Of a DNA stretch of 64,000 nt, positions 1 through 12,215 are shown piece by piece. The DNA comes from Pseudomonas panipatensis. GTDB lineage: Bacteria > Pseudomonadota > Gammaproteobacteria > Pseudomonadales > Pseudomonadaceae. Below the pieces are notes generated by a model that made no database searches, was not told the DNA's origin, and was given only the letters and a program-made list of their open reading frames with translations. The DNA is taken from NCBI RefSeq assembly GCF_900099785.1, contig NZ_FNDS01000002.1, forward strand, positions 62,001-126,000. Reading direction: 5' to 3'. Position numbers and translations under genes: made by a program. Position 1 is the stretch's first letter; the number at the start of each line of letters is the position of its first letter.

Positions 1-11
1 GGCGCCGAGCG

Positions 12-797
12 TCAGCCCTTGAGCGATTTCAGCGCATAGATGTCGTAGCGGCTGGACTTGCCTTCCAGGCTGTGGCTGGGCTTGGCGCCGTCGATGATCG
101 GCGCCTTGCGCGGGCGTTTCACCACCACCCGGTGGCTGGCCAGGGCGAGGGCGGCCTGGAGCAAGGCCGGGGCATCCTGGTCATCGCCCACCAGGGGGCG
201 GAACAGGCGCATTTCTTTCTTCACCAGGGCGCTTTTGTCGCGGTGCGGGAACATCGGGTCGAGGTAGATGACTTGCGGCGCCTCGCCCTGCCAGTCCCCC
301 ATCAGCTCGATGGCGTTGCCCTGGCTGAGCGGCATGCGCGCCACGATGGCGCCCACCTCGGGATCACCCGCGGCACGCGCCAGGCCATCTTCCAGTAAGG
401 CGGCGATCAGCGGCTGGCGCTCGATCAGGCGCATCCGACAACCGAGGGTGGCGAGCACGAAGGCATCGCGGCCAAGCCCGGCGGTGGCGTCGAGCACGAA
501 GGGCCGCACACCGGACTGGACCCCCACGGCCTTGGCGATCATCTGCCCGCTGCCACCGCCGAACTGGCGGCGGTGCGCGGTGGCGCCCTCGAGGAAATCC
601 ACCCGCACCGGCCCCGGCGAGTCCGGCCCCAGTTGCAGCAACTGCAGGCCCTCGTCACCGAGTTGCAGGGCGAAGTCCGCCTCGCGCTGTTCGGCATATT
701 CCAGGCCCAGGCGCTGCGCCCACGCCTGCGCGGCTTCACGCCACTGCGGCGCCAGGGCCTGGACGATGATGCGGGGGGCGTCGGTGGTGTCGCTCAT
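12..797 (-). CDS. rsmJ: 16S rRNA m2G1516 methyltransferase RsmJ
   Basis: Predicted SAM-dependent methyltransferase that modifies G1516 of 16S rRNA (family knowledge for RsmJ/YhiQ). The protein is 261 aa, close to the family's usual ~250 aa. The SAM loop [11 protein letters not shown] lies near residue 105, and the catalytic-type motif YLDPMFP with downstream [10 protein letters not shown] is typical of RsmJ. The ATG at 797 was chosen because the family N-terminus begins about there; an in-frame extension to 947 has no family-like sequence. The gene is followed upstream on the same strand by an unrelated PEP-mutase-like gene and appears to be its own unit. Identification is confident from motifs and length. 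Confidence 0.9.
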   Translation of the reverse strand: MSDTTDAPRIIVQALAPQWREAAQAWAQRLGLEYAEQREADFALQLGDEGLQLLQLGPDSPGPVRVDFLEGATAHRRQFGGGSGQMIAKAVGVQSGVRPFVLDATAGLGRDAFVLATLGCRMRLIERQPLIAALLEDGLARAAGDPEVGAIVARMPLSQGNAIELMGDWQGEAPQVIYLDPMFPHRDKSALVKKEMRLFRPLVGDDQDAPALLQAALALASHRVVVKRPRKAPIIDGAKPSHSLEGKSSRYDIYALKSLKG

Positions 798-843
798 GCG
801 GGCAGTCCGGTGAAAAAGCGCCGATTCTAGCGCAGCCGGCCGC

Positions 844-1671
844 TCAACGCCGGAACAGCTGATTGATCTGGGCGAAGGGCATGCCCCGCTGCACCGCGCC
901 CAGACCACCGCCGGCCAGTTCCTCGGCGGCCTGGAAGAAGGCGCCATAGGCCACCCGCGCCAGCGCCGAGCCGAGACTGACGCGCTTGACGCCGAGCGCC
1001 GCCAGTTCCTCCAGCGACAGCTTCAGCGCCGGCGAGCCGACCAGCACGTTGACCGGGCACGGCGCCAGCGCCTGGACCACCGCCACGATTTCCTCGCGGC
1101 TGCTCAGCCCCGGTGCGTAGAGCACGTCGGCCCCGGCCTCGGCATAGGCCTGCAGACGGCGGATGCTGTCGTCCAGGTCGTTGCGCCCGTGCAACAGGTT
1201 CTCCGCCCGCGCCGCCAGGGTGAAGGGGAAGTCCAGCGAGCGCGCGGCGCGCACCGCCGCACGCACCCGCTCGACCGCCAGCTCGAAGGGATAGATCGGT
1301 TCCTCGGGGCGCCCCGTGGCGTCTTCGATGGAGCCACCAACCAGGCCGATGGAGGCGGCCAGGCGGATGGTTTCGGCACAGGTGTCGGGGTGATCGCAGT
1401 AGCCGTTCTCCAGGTCGGCGGCCACCGGCAGCGGCGTGGCTTCGACGATGGCGCGGGCGTTGGCCAGGGCTTCCTCGCGGCCGACCGCCCCTTCGGCGTC
1501 ACAGCGGCCGAGGGAAAACGCCAATCCGGCGCTGGTGCTGGCCAGGGCCTGGAAGCCGAGGCCGGCGAGCATCTTCGCCGAACCGGCATCCCACGGGTTG
1601 GGCAGCACGAACAGGCCGTCGCGCTGGTGCAACGCCTGGAAAGCCAGGCCGCGTTCTCGCTGGGTAATCAT
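844..1671 (-). CDS. Isocitrate lyase / PEP mutase family protein
   Basis: 275 aa TIM-barrel protein of the PEP mutase/isocitrate lyase superfamily (oxaloacetate-decarboxylase-like, methylisocitrate-lyase-like). Visible family features are an N-terminal [11 protein letters not shown] segment, [10 protein letters not shown] with the Mg-binding acidic residues near residue 85, SIEDATGR near 115, and AARAENLL near 155. The exact substrate cannot be read: the KKCGH active-site loop of true isocitrate lyases is absent, as is usual for this short subgroup. Members split C-C or P-C bonds of 2-oxo or hydroxy acids. It starts at an ATG and sits between rsmJ and a DUF72 gene on the same strand. Confidence 0.8.
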   Translation of the reverse strand: MITQRERGLAFQALHQRDGLFVLPNPWDAGSAKMLAGLGFQALASTSAGLAFSLGRCDAEGAVGREEALANARAIVEATPLPVAADLENGYCDHPDTCAETIRLAASIGLVGGSIEDATGRPEEPIYPFELAVERVRAAVRAARSLDFPFTLAARAENLLHGRNDLDDSIRRLQAYAEAGADVLYAPGLSSREEIVAVVQALAPCPVNVLVGSPALKLSLEELAALGVKRVSLGSALARVAYGAFFQAAEELAGGGLGAVQRGMPFAQINQLFRR

Positions 1672-1736
1672 GGAGCGCTCCTTGCGGGGGTGAGAGAAGC
1701 AGCAGGTTAGCCTCCTCCACGGCAGCGCGCGAGGCG

Positions 1737-2597
1737 CTAGAGCAGCCCCAGTTGCTCGACCTCCGGGGTCGGCACGGCGAGCGCCGGCAGCCCTGGCAGG
1801 CGCTCGCCGAGCAACTGGTGGAAGCGCTGCGCCTGGGCGGCGGCGAGGTGGTTGTCAGGGGTGTGCAGGAAGACATGCGGGGTCAGGCCCTGCTCGATCC
1901 AGGCGGCGACCTTGTCCACCCAGGGCAGCAGGTAAGGCTGGTTGGCATCCAGGTCCGGGCCGCCGATGAAACGCACCTGCGGACTCTCGCTGAACGCCGC
2001 CGGGCGCACCGGCACCCTGGGCTTCTTCGACTGCGCGTGAAGCACTGCCGGGGCGTCCGAACGGCAGGCGAACAGCGCCCGCGAATCGAGGCAGATGCGC
2101 TCGACGCCGCGTTCATGCAACAGGCGATTGAGCGCACGCTCCTCCTCGCCCTTGGCGAAGAACGCGGGATGCCGGACCTCGACGGCGAGACGCCGCTCGG
2201 CGAATGCGTCGAGCCAGGCAGCCAGTTCGCCCAGGCGCGCCGGACCGAAGGCCGCCGGCAGTTGCAGCCAGAGCGGCGTGACCCGCGCGCCCAGCGGCGC
2301 CAGCAGCGCGAGGAAGGCGCGACTGGCGTCGAACTGCTCACGCAAGTCGCCGTCATGGCTGATGTCGCGTGGCAGCTTGGCGCAGAAATGGAAAGCCGCC
2401 GGCATGGTCTCCGCCCAGCGCCGCAGGGTCTCGGCGTTCGGCCGGGCGTAGAAGGTAGTGTTGCCCTCCACCGCGTTGAACACCTGGCTGTAGCAGGCCA
2501 GGGTCTCGGCCGGGCGCAGATCCTGGGGATAGAACGTGCCGCGCCAGGCCGGCTCGTTCCAGGACGGGCAGCCCAGGAAGTAAGGCAACACGGTCAT
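1737..2597 (-). CDS. DUF72 (YecE-like) protein
   Basis: 286 aa protein of the DUF72/YecE family, a TIM-barrel fold of unproven function. The opening YFLGCPSWNEPAWRGTFYP and later FYARPNAETLRRWAE, AEVRHPAFF-like and HTPDNHLAA segments are characteristic. The role is unknown in the family; some members bind nucleotides or have been linked to Fe-S proteins, but I infer nothing here. It lies 4 bp downstream of the small hypothetical gene at 2602-2955, so the two are likely translationally coupled. Length is normal. Confidence 0.85.
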   Translation of the reverse strand: MTVLPYFLGCPSWNEPAWRGTFYPQDLRPAETLACYSQVFNAVEGNTTFYARPNAETLRRWAETMPAAFHFCAKLPRDISHDGDLREQFDASRAFLALLAPLGARVTPLWLQLPAAFGPARLGELAAWLDAFAERRLAVEVRHPAFFAKGEEERALNRLLHERGVERICLDSRALFACRSDAPAVLHAQSKKPRVPVRPAAFSESPQVRFIGGPDLDANQPYLLPWVDKVAAWIEQGLTPHVFLHTPDNHLAAAQAQRFHQLLGERLPGLPALAVPTPEVEQLGLL

Positions 2598-2601
2598 CGG
2601 A

Positions 2602-2955
2602 TCAGGCGTAGAGGTCGATGCCCAGCACTTCCGGGGCGTCGTTGGCGGAGAGCGGCAGGTTGGCGGTGCTGCTGTAGCTGGCCAGCGCCTGGGCGGCGCG
2701 GCTGCTGAGGGGGCGTTGGTAGCTCAGGCTGTCGTTGAAGACGATCGGCAGGCTGGCGTTGCTGCTGGCGTTGCTGGCTTCGACCCGGCGCGTCTGCGCC
2801 TGCGACTCCAGGCCCTGGCTGGCCGAGGTGGCGGACGGCTGCTCGCGGCGCACTTCCGCATCGCGCATGACCTCGCGATAAGGCGTGACCGCGGAGCCGG
2901 CACGGCTGCTGCGGTCAGGCGAAACGGATGGGCTGGAAAGGCCGTCGATGCGCAT
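2602..2955 (-). CDS. Conserved Pseudomonas hypothetical, Ser/Ala-rich
   Basis: 117 aa, low-complexity protein rich in Ser, Ala, Arg and Gln, with no signal peptide and no membrane helix. The C-terminal third (SYQRPLSSRAAQALASYSS then NDAPEVLGIDLYA) looks like the conserved part and recalls short Pseudomonas proteins found next to DUF72 genes. The ATG at 2955 is preferred to a TTG two codons upstream. It is the first gene of a tight pair with the DUF72 gene. Function unknown; possibly a partner of that protein, purely from position. Confidence 0.6.
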   Translation of the reverse strand: MRIDGLSSPSVSPDRSSRAGSAVTPYREVMRDAEVRREQPSATSASQGLESQAQTRRVEASNASSNASLPIVFNDSLSYQRPLSSRAAQALASYSSTANLPLSANDAPEVLGIDLYA

Positions 2956-3042
2956 CTTCAAGGCTCAGCGGATAAGGATTCAACTCTAGCGACCACCCAC
3001 GCCCTTGGCAATCGGGCGGCAACGGACGGTCACGCGCGGGGC

Positions 3043-3717
3043 TCAACCGGCTTTCGGCGTCGCCACGTTGTCGCGCAGATAGACCGGCTGCGCCTGATCG
3101 GCCGGCACGGCGTCGCCGCGCTGCCAGGCGAACAGGGCCAGATCGAGCAGGTCCTCGGCATGCGGCAGCAGGCTGGCATCCTCGCCCGCGACCTTGACCG
3201 CCAGGCGCTCGCGATAGCCCCAGCCGGTGCCGGCGCCGAACCAGTCGCCACTGGCGTCACGCGGCAGCTCGACGCGCTCCGGTGGCAGCACCGCCTCCGC
3301 CCCGCCCAGGCGCATCTCGCCCTGCTCCAGGCGGTAACAGCCCCAATAGACCTCGTCCATGCGCGCGTCGATCGCCGCGGCCACCTGGCTGACGCCATGC
3401 TCGCGGTAAGCCCGCTGCGCCAGCACCGCCAGGTCGGAGATCGGCAGTACCGGACGCTCCAGGGCGAAGGCCAGGCCTTGCACCACGCCGATGGCGATAC
3501 GCACCCCGGTAAAGGCGCCGGGTCCGCGGCCAAAGGCGATGGCATCGACCGCGGCGAGGGCGATGCCGGCCTCGTCGAGCAGCTCCTGCACCATCGGCAG
3601 CAGGCGCTTGGCGTGCAGGCGCGGGATCACCTCGTGGCGACTGAACCTGCGGCCATCGTGCAGCAGGGCCACGGAACAGGCTTCGGTGGAGGTATCCAGG
3701 GCCAGCAGAGTGGGCAT
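3043..3717 (-). CDS. tsaB: tRNA t6A synthesis protein TsaB
   Basis: 224 aa ASKHA-fold protein that, with TsaC, TsaD and TsaE, makes threonylcarbamoyl-adenosine 37 of ANN-decoding tRNAs. The N-terminus MPTLLALDTSTEACSVALL and the segment GRGPGAFTGVRIAIGVVQGLA near residue 70 are diagnostic. TsaB lacks the metal-binding histidines of TsaD, as expected. The ATG at 3717 gives the usual N-terminus; an in-frame TTG five codons earlier is less likely. It lies upstream of adk in the same direction, with a candidate terminator between, an order conserved in pseudomonads. Confidence 0.93.
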   Translation of the reverse strand: MPTLLALDTSTEACSVALLHDGRRFSRHEVIPRLHAKRLLPMVQELLDEAGIALAAVDAIAFGRGPGAFTGVRIAIGVVQGLAFALERPVLPISDLAVLAQRAYREHGVSQVAAAIDARMDEVYWGCYRLEQGEMRLGGAEAVLPPERVELPRDASGDWFGAGTGWGYRERLAVKVAGEDASLLPHAEDLLDLALFAWQRGDAVPADQAQPVYLRDNVATPKAG

Positions 3718-3760
3718 GGGAAAGTCCGGCAAGCTGAAAAAGGGCGGGCATTATAAACGC

Positions 3761-3784
3761 CAAAGGCCCGCAAGCGGGCCTCTG
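3761..3784 (-). terminator. Hairpin between tsaB and adk
   Basis: GGCCCG and CGGGCC arms around a CAAG loop (about 10 bp of stem with one mismatch) lie just past the tsaB start side and 20 bp beyond the adk stop codon. Read on the minus strand, the stem is followed by a short TTT. This fits a weak intrinsic terminator for adk, although the U-tract is short. Confidence 0.45.
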
Positions 3785-3803
3785 GTGCTGATCCGAAAGC
3801 GAC

Positions 3804-7248
<3,445 letters not shown>

Positions 7249-7490
7249 GGCGGGTTCTCCTTGCGAGGTGGTCCGGGGGCGGCACGACAACGGCCGGCGC
7301 CCGGTGACGTTTCGTTCTAAGCCTAAATTGCGGCTGGCGACGGCGCCTGACAAGCATGCGACGAACGCCCGTGGTCCTGCTCGGACAGCGTCTAGGCTGA
7401 AAGTGATCCCGAACGATTCGGGAAAAAACCAGGGCCGACCCCACGAGGGCCGCCCGCCACGCCGGCCACGAGCCGGCCCACGAGGTGAAC

Positions 7491-7838
7491 ATGAAGATTC
7501 GCGATCTGGTACGCCATTGGGAACAGAGCGCCAGGGGACGCCTGACCAGCCATCACTACAGTATTCCCCTGGACGTGGAAACCGCCGCGCGCCTCGCCGC
7601 GCTGCACGATATGTATCCCAAGCGCAGCGTCGAGGAACTGCTCGGCGAGCTGGTCAGCTCGGCGCTGGAAGAACTGGAGGCGAGCTTCCCCTACGTCAGG
7701 GGGCAGAAGGTGGTGGCGCTCGATGAACAGGGCGACCCGCTGTACGAAGACATCGGCCCGACTCCGCGCTTCCTGCAACTGTCGCGCAAGTACCTGCATG
7801 AATTGAACGAGCCGGAGGAAGAGCCCAGCCAAACCTGA
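7491..7838 (+). CDS. Conserved Pseudomonas hypothetical protein
   Basis: 115 aa soluble acidic protein starting [16 protein letters not shown]. The ATG at 7491 is preceded by AGGTGA with good spacing, so a GTG two codons earlier is not used. The central part ([37 protein letters not shown]) resembles a short helical, CopG-like pairing segment with an acidic C-terminal tail ([10 protein letters not shown]). It matches my memory of the small gene between ppc and the cadR/cadA pair in P. aeruginosa. No function can be assigned. Confidence 0.7.
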   Translation: MKIRDLVRHWEQSARGRLTSHHYSIPLDVETAARLAALHDMYPKRSVEELLGELVSSALEELEASFPYVRGQKVVALDEQGDPLYEDIGPTPRFLQLSRKYLHELNEPEEEPSQT

Positions 7839-8317
7839 GACGGGTGATCTCCCCCGCGCGGCCAGGAGCGTCCAGACTCGCCAGCGGACGGCGATCGCCC
7901 GACGAACAGGCCAGGCGGTGCGCTGGGTGGAAGCCACCTGCGGTCTAGCAGGCAGAGAACAACGCGACGAACAGGCCATCCGCCCCAGACTCTGGACGAA
8001 ACCACACCCTGCATGGGTGGTTTCCGTGCAAAGCCAACCACGCCTGTCACTCCCCCGCCCGCGCGGATAGCGCTCCGCGTCGCCACTGCCCCGTTCGGCG
8101 CAACCTGCCTGCCGATCCATGCCCCCATGCGGCCAGTCCTGTCGGCAAATAAACCGATTCCCTGAGGGGAAAGGGCGTATGGTGAAACCACTGCTTGCAC
8201 CGTTTTGCGGCCTCCCGATCCAGGGTTTGCCCCCTCTTTCTCTCTGTCAGCCGAGCGCGCAGCCAGTCTCGGCCAGAACTGTTGCTGAGCCGCGAGAACT
8301 CATTTTGGAGACCAGCA
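7839..8317 (+). other. 479-bp noncoding stretch with several short repeats
   Basis: No convincing gene. It contains a 14-bp direct repeat CGACGAACAGGCCA at 7900-7913 and 7975-7988, a small inverted repeat GGTGG/CCACC at 7926-7938, and an imperfect hairpin at 7998-8024 (GAAACCACACCC / GGGTGGTTTC). The right end is the upstream leader of the cold-shock gene. Reading frames across it have no recognisable protein character. Confidence 0.5.
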
Positions 8318-8533
8318 ATGGCTACACGTCAGTCCGGAGTCGTCAAATGGTTCGATGCCAAGAAAGGCTACGGTTTCATCAAGCCTGAGGAGGGAAATGA
8401 CATCTATGTGCACTATGGAGATATCGAGGGCGGTGGCCGCCAATGCCTGAACGAAGGACAGTATGTGACCTTCCTGGCCATCTCCGGTGATAAAGGTATT
8501 CAGGCAGAGCAGGTGCAAATCATATCGAGCTGA
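8318..8533 (+). CDS. Cold-shock-domain protein
   Basis: 71 aa single cold-shock domain, a five-stranded OB-fold that binds single-stranded RNA or DNA. RNP1 is intact as KGYGFI (residues 15-20). RNP2, usually VFVHF, is the divergent IYVHY, and the following GDIEGGG loop also differs from the canonical SAI motif, so this is a divergent paralogue rather than a CspA copy. GGAG is placed 7 bp before the ATG at 8318. A strong terminator follows at 8581. The long upstream region may act as a leader, but I see no defined cold-box. Confidence 0.9.
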   Translation: MATRQSGVVKWFDAKKGYGFIKPEEGNDIYVHYGDIEGGGRQCLNEGQYVTFLAISGDKGIQAEQVQIISS

Positions 8534-8580
8534 TTGCCTGCTTCTTGCACCTGTTGCTGATAGAGCAGCAACGCGCGGAC

Positions 8581-8608
8581 AAAGCCGGACCCCATGGTCC
8601 GGCTTTTT
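8581..8608 (+). terminator. Rho-independent terminator of the cold-shock gene
   Basis: Perfect 11-bp stem AAAGCCGGACC / GGTCCGGCTTT with a CCAT loop, followed by further T residues. It lies 48 bp after the cold-shock stop codon and fits a canonical intrinsic terminator. Confidence 0.9.
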
Positions 8609-8732
8609 CTTGACGTCGACGCGGCTTTCCCAGCCCTGGCCCAGGGGCCGGCTTGGTTTCGGCCCGGCGAGTGCGCCGGGCCGCCGGCGCCCCGATGGCC
8701 TCTGGCTATTTCTCCGCCATGGGCTGAGGCCC

Positions 8733-9200
8733 TCAATGCCGCCGGTGAACGCCGGGCACATGCAGATGCCCGGCCTCGGCGCAGGCCTCCGGCACGCTGG
8801 AGGGTTCGGCCGGCAGCTCCAGTTCCCGCAGGATCCCGCAGTCCTCGCTGCTGCCGCTGCCACTGCAACGGGCCCGCAAGTCCTGCAACTGCTGGCGCAG
8901 CGACTGCAGCTCGGCGATGCGCACCTCGACATGGTGCAGATGCTCGTCGATCAGCCGGTTGGCCGTGCCGCAATCGGCCTCCGGGCGATCGCGCAGGCCG
9001 AGCAGGATGCGGATTTCCTCCTGCGTCATGTCCAGCGAGCGGCAATGGCGGATGAACGACAGCCGCTCGACGTGGCCGTTGTCGTACTGCCGGTAGTTGC
9101 CCCCCGAGCGCGCCGGCTCCGGCAGCAGCCCCTCGCGCTCGTAGTAACGGATGGTTTCCACCGGGCAGCCGGTAAGCTTGGCCAGTTCGCCGATCTTCAT
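8733..9200 (-). CDS. cadR: MerR-family Cd(II)/Pb(II)-responsive regulator
   Basis: 155 aa MerR-type activator/repressor of metal efflux. The winged helix (residues 1-70, MKIGELAKLTG... ETIRYYEREGLLP) is followed by a long dimerisation helix and a short metal-binding tail. Cys77 and Cys112 match the CadR ligands exactly, and Cys121 is two residues from the third (Cys119 in P. putida, from memory). The C-terminus is His-rich (GHLHVPGVHRRH), as in CadR. It is divergent from the metal ATPase at 9336, with a MerR-type promoter between. The ATG at 9200 gives the standard N-terminus. Confidence 0.88.
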   Translation of the reverse strand: MKIGELAKLTGCPVETIRYYEREGLLPEPARSGGNYRQYDNGHVERLSFIRHCRSLDMTQEEIRILLGLRDRPEADCGTANRLIDEHLHHVEVRIAELQSLRQQLQDLRARCSGSGSSEDCGILRELELPAEPSSVPEACAEAGHLHVPGVHRRH

Positions 9201-9272
9201 CTGATCCTCCTGCTGATCCACCTGAAAAGAACCGCCGCGCCTGACACAAGGCAAGGACGCTGAGGTTCCCGC

Positions 9273-9304
9273 TTGACTCTGTAGTGGCTACAGGGTGTGC
9301 AATC
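9273..9304 (+). promoter_or_regulatory. MerR/CadR-type promoter-operator of cadA
   Basis: A -35 box TTGACT at 9273-9278 and a -10-like TGCAAT at 9298-9303 are separated by 19 bp, the over-long spacer typical of MerR-family promoters. The spacer holds the dyad CTGTAG-TGG-CTACAG (9280-9294), extended by one more matching base on each side. CadR would twist this DNA on metal binding to activate cadA. Confidence 0.85.
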
Positions 9305-9335
9305 GCCGCCATACCGTCAAATGGGAACCGACCTG

Positions 9336-11627
9336 ATGAGCGATGCCAACAGCCGCCAACCTGGATGCGGGCACTGTCAATGCCACGATCATGGCCCTGC
9401 ACAGCGCCACGATCACCATCACGCGCATGAGCATGAGCATGAGCATGAGCATGAGCACGAGCACAGCCACCGCCAGCCGCACAGCGCCGCCGTGCCGCTG
9501 ACCGCCGGTGAGGCCGCCGCCAGCGGCGCACTGCGCTGGAGCAGCCTGCGCATCGAAGCCATGGACTGCCCCACCGAGGAACGCCTGCTGCGCGAAGCGC
9601 TGGGCAAGCTGCCGGCGGTGGAGCAACTGGAATTCAATCTGATGCAGCGCCTGCTCAAGGTGCAGCATCGCTTCGACAGCCTGGAACCGCTGCAACGGCT
9701 GATCGCCTCCCTGGGCATGCAGGCCGAGCCGCTGGACGACGGCGCCACCGGCGCGGCCCCCGCCACGCCGCACAAGCCCTGGTGGCCACTGGCCCTGGCC
9801 GGCGGCCTGGCGCTGGCGGCGGAAGCCCTCGAATGGTTCGCCGTCGGCCCGCGCTGGCTGGTCGCCACGCTCGCCGTGCTGGCCATCCTCGGCGCCGGCC
9901 TGCCGACCTACCGCAAGGGCTGGATCGCCCTGAAGAACCGTGACCTGAACATCAACGCGCTGATGAGCATCGCGGTGACCGGCGCCGTGCTCATCGGCCA
10001 GTGGCCGGAAGCAGCCATGGTCGCGGTGCTCTTCGCCATCGCCGAACTGATCGAGGCCAAGTCGCTGGAGCGGGCGCGCAACGCCATTCGCGGCCTGCTG
10101 CAACTGACCCCGGAGCAGGCCACGGTGCTGGTCGAGGGCGAATGGCGCGATCTGCCGGTGAAAGCCGTGGCCCTGGGCAGCCGCGTGCGCGTGCGGCCGG
10201 GCGAGCGCATCGCCCTCGACGGCGAGGTTCTGGAGGGCCGCTCCAGCGTCGACCAGGCGCCCATCACCGGGGAAAGCCTGCCGGTGGAGAAACAGCCGGG
10301 CGACGCGTTGTTCGCCGGCAGCATCAATGCCGAGGGCGCGCTGGAATACCGCGTCACGCGCAGCGCCGACGACAGCACCCTGGCGCGGATCATCCATGCC
10401 GTGGAAGAAGCCCAGGGCTCGCGCGCGCCGACCCAGCGCTTCGTCGACCAATTCGCCCGCCTCTACACCCCGGCGGTGATCCTCATCGCCATCGCTACCG
10501 CGCTACTGCCGCCGCTGGCCTTCGGCGGCGCCTGGCTCGACTGGGTCTACCGCGCCCTGGTGCTGTTGGTGATCGCCTGCCCCTGCGCGCTGGTCATCTC
10601 CACCCCGGTGACCATCGTCAGCGGCCTCTCGGCGGCGGCACGCCTGGGCATCCTGATCAAGGGCGGGGTGTTCCTCGAACTCGGACGGCTACTGCAGTGG
10701 CTGGCCCTGGACAAGACCGGCACGCTCACCGAAGGCCGGCCGCGACAGACCGATTACCAGGCCCTGCGCGAGAACAGCGACGGCGTCCGCGCGCTCGCCG
10801 CCAGCCTGGCGGCGCGTTCCGACCACCCGGTGTCGCAGGCCGTGGCGCGCGCCGCCGAAGCGGACAACCTGGCGCTGTATGCGGTCAGCGAGCTGGCGGC
10901 CATCCCCGGACGCGGCGTCAAGGGTGAGATCGACGGCCACCTCTACCACCTGGGCAACCACCGCCTGGTGGAGGAGCTGGGGCTCTGCTCGGCCGACCTG
11001 GAGGCGCGTCTGGACGCTCTCGAACGGCAGGGCAAGACGGTCATCGTGCTGCTCGATGGCACGGGGCCGCTGGCGCTGTTCGCCGTCGCCGACACGGTCA
11101 AGGAGACCAGTCGCGAAGCGGTCGCCGAACTGCATCGGCTGGGCGTGAAGACCCTCATGCTCACCGGCGACAACCCGCACACCGCCAGCGCCATCGGCCA
11201 GCAGGTAGGCATCGACGAGGCACGCGGCAACCTGCTCCCGGAAGACAAGCTGAACGAGGTGAAAGCCCTGCAGGACGGCGGCGCGCGGGTCGGCATGGTC
11301 GGCGACGGGATCAACGACGCGCCGGCCCTGGCCCGCGCCGATATCGGCTTCGCCATGGGCGCCGCCGGCACCGACACGGCCATCGAAACCGCCGGCGTGG
11401 CCTTGATGGACGACGACCTGCGCAAGCTACCGCAGTTCATCCGCCTGTCGCGCCGCACCCACGCCGTGCTGCTGCAGAACATCAGCCTGGCGCTGGGCAT
11501 CAAGGCGTTGTTCCTCGCCCTCACCCTGACCGGTGAAGGCACCCTGTGGATGGCGGTGTTCGCCGACATGGGCGCCAGCCTGCTGGTGGTGTTCAACGGT
11601 TTGCGCCTGCTGCGCATCCGCCCCTGA
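9336..11627 (+). CDS. cadA: Zn/Cd/Pb-translocating P1B-type ATPase
   Basis: 763 aa inner-membrane efflux pump. In order: a Cys/His-rich N-terminus (CGHCQC, then HDHHHAHEHEHE), one heavy-metal-associated domain with MDCPTEE near residue 75, membrane helices, the TGES actuator loop, the CPC motif in a transmembrane helix (ACPCALVIS), the phosphorylation site DKTGTLT, the HP motif region (SDHPVSQAV), and GDGINDAP. CPC plus His-rich leader points to Zn(II), Cd(II) and Pb(II). The ATG at 9336 lies downstream of the predicted transcript start; earlier in-frame starts at 9297 or 9321 fall on or next to the promoter. It pairs with divergent cadR. Confidence 0.92.
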   Translation: MSDANSRQPGCGHCQCHDHGPAQRHDHHHAHEHEHEHEHEHEHSHRQPHSAAVPLTAGEAAASGALRWSSLRIEAMDCPTEERLLREALGKLPAVEQLEFNLMQRLLKVQHRFDSLEPLQRLIASLGMQAEPLDDGATGAAPATPHKPWWPLALAGGLALAAEALEWFAVGPRWLVATLAVLAILGAGLPTYRKGWIALKNRDLNINALMSIAVTGAVLIGQWPEAAMVAVLFAIAELIEAKSLERARNAIRGLLQLTPEQATVLVEGEWRDLPVKAVALGSRVRVRPGERIALDGEVLEGRSSVDQAPITGESLPVEKQPGDALFAGSINAEGALEYRVTRSADDSTLARIIHAVEEAQGSRAPTQRFVDQFARLYTPAVILIAIATALLPPLAFGGAWLDWVYRALVLLVIACPCALVISTPVTIVSGLSAAARLGILIKGGVFLELGRLLQWLALDKTGTLTEGRPRQTDYQALRENSDGVRALAASLAARSDHPVSQAVARAAEADNLALYAVSELAAIPGRGVKGEIDGHLYHLGNHRLVEELGLCSADLEARLDALERQGKTVIVLLDGTGPLALFAVADTVKETSREAVAELHRLGVKTLMLTGDNPHTASAIGQQVGIDEARGNLLPEDKLNEVKALQDGGARVGMVGDGINDAPALARADIGFAMGAAGTDTAIETAGVALMDDDLRKLPQFIRLSRRTHAVLLQNISLALGIKALFLALTLTGEGTLWMAVFADMGASLLVVFNGLRLLRIRP
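9426..9461 (+). repeat. CATGAG hexanucleotide tandem repeat within cadA
   Basis: Five perfect CATGAG units followed by one CACGAG unit, encoding an alternating His-Glu run in the metal-binding leader of CadA. The tract is slippage-prone in whole codons, so its length may vary between strains without breaking the frame. Confidence 0.9.
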
Positions 11628-11694
11628 AGCGACCGCCGCGGACGCCGCCAGCTCCGCCGCTGGGACGGCCTGCCGGAGCGCCAGGCCGCAGGCC

Positions 11695-12204
11695 CTAGGC
11701 CTCGGCCAGCAGCCGCTGGTAGAGCCTGGCCATGTCTTCGCCGAAGGGCACCAGGATCAGCTCGCGCAGGCTGCCATCGGCGGCTTGCGCACGGCGCAGT
11801 TCGCTGATGGCGATGCGCGCCGCCAGCTCGTGGGGAAAGCGGTAGATGCCGCAACTGATCGCCGGAAACGCGATGCTCTGCAGGCCATGCTGCTCGGCCA
11901 GCGCCAGGCTGTTGCGGTAGCAGGCGGCGAGCAACTCCGCCTCGCCATGCTCGCCGCCGCGCCAGACCGGCCCGGCGGTGTGAATGATGTAGCGGGCCGG
12001 CAGGCGGAAGGCCGGGGTGATCTTCGCTTCGCCGGTGCGGCAACCGCCGAGCAGCCGGCAGTGGGCCAGCAGTTCCGCGCCGGCGGCACGATGGATGGCG
12101 CCGTCGACACCGCCGCCGCCGAGCAGCGAGGTGTTCGCCGCGTTGACGATGGCATCGACCGCCAGGCGGGTGATGTCGCCCTGCCAGACCCGGATGCTGC
12201 TCAC
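11695..12204 (-). CDS. Macro-domain protein (ADP-ribose/O-acetyl-ADP-ribose deacetylase type)
   Basis: 169 aa, essentially a single macro domain. Signatures are [27 protein letters not shown] (residues about 15-41), with the catalytic-type Asn and Asp of MacroD/YmdB enzymes, and [12 protein letters not shown] near 120. It likely removes ADP-ribose from proteins or hydrolyses O-acetyl-ADP-ribose. The GTG at 12204 is preceded by AGAGG and gives the family-like start [11 protein letters not shown]. It is 11 bp downstream of the small membrane-protein gene and probably in its operon. Confidence 0.87.
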   Translation of the reverse strand: MSSIRVWQGDITRLAVDAIVNAANTSLLGGGGVDGAIHRAAGAELLAHCRLLGGCRTGEAKITPAFRLPARYIIHTAGPVWRGGEHGEAELLAACYRNSLALAEQHGLQSIAFPAISCGIYRFPHELAARIAISELRRAQAADGSLRELILVPFGEDMARLYQRLLAEA

Positions 12205-12215
12205 CGGGCCGCCTC

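Noticed and set aside
7691-8200. A 169-codon minus-strand frame over the noncoding region upstream of the cold-shock gene
   Set aside because: It overlaps the real gene at 7491-7838, is of low complexity and has no family-like motif or convincing ribosome site.
9426-9461. CRISPR-like tandem repeat
   Set aside because: Six-base units without spacers, inside a coding frame, encode His-Glu. No CRISPR array or cas gene was seen anywhere.
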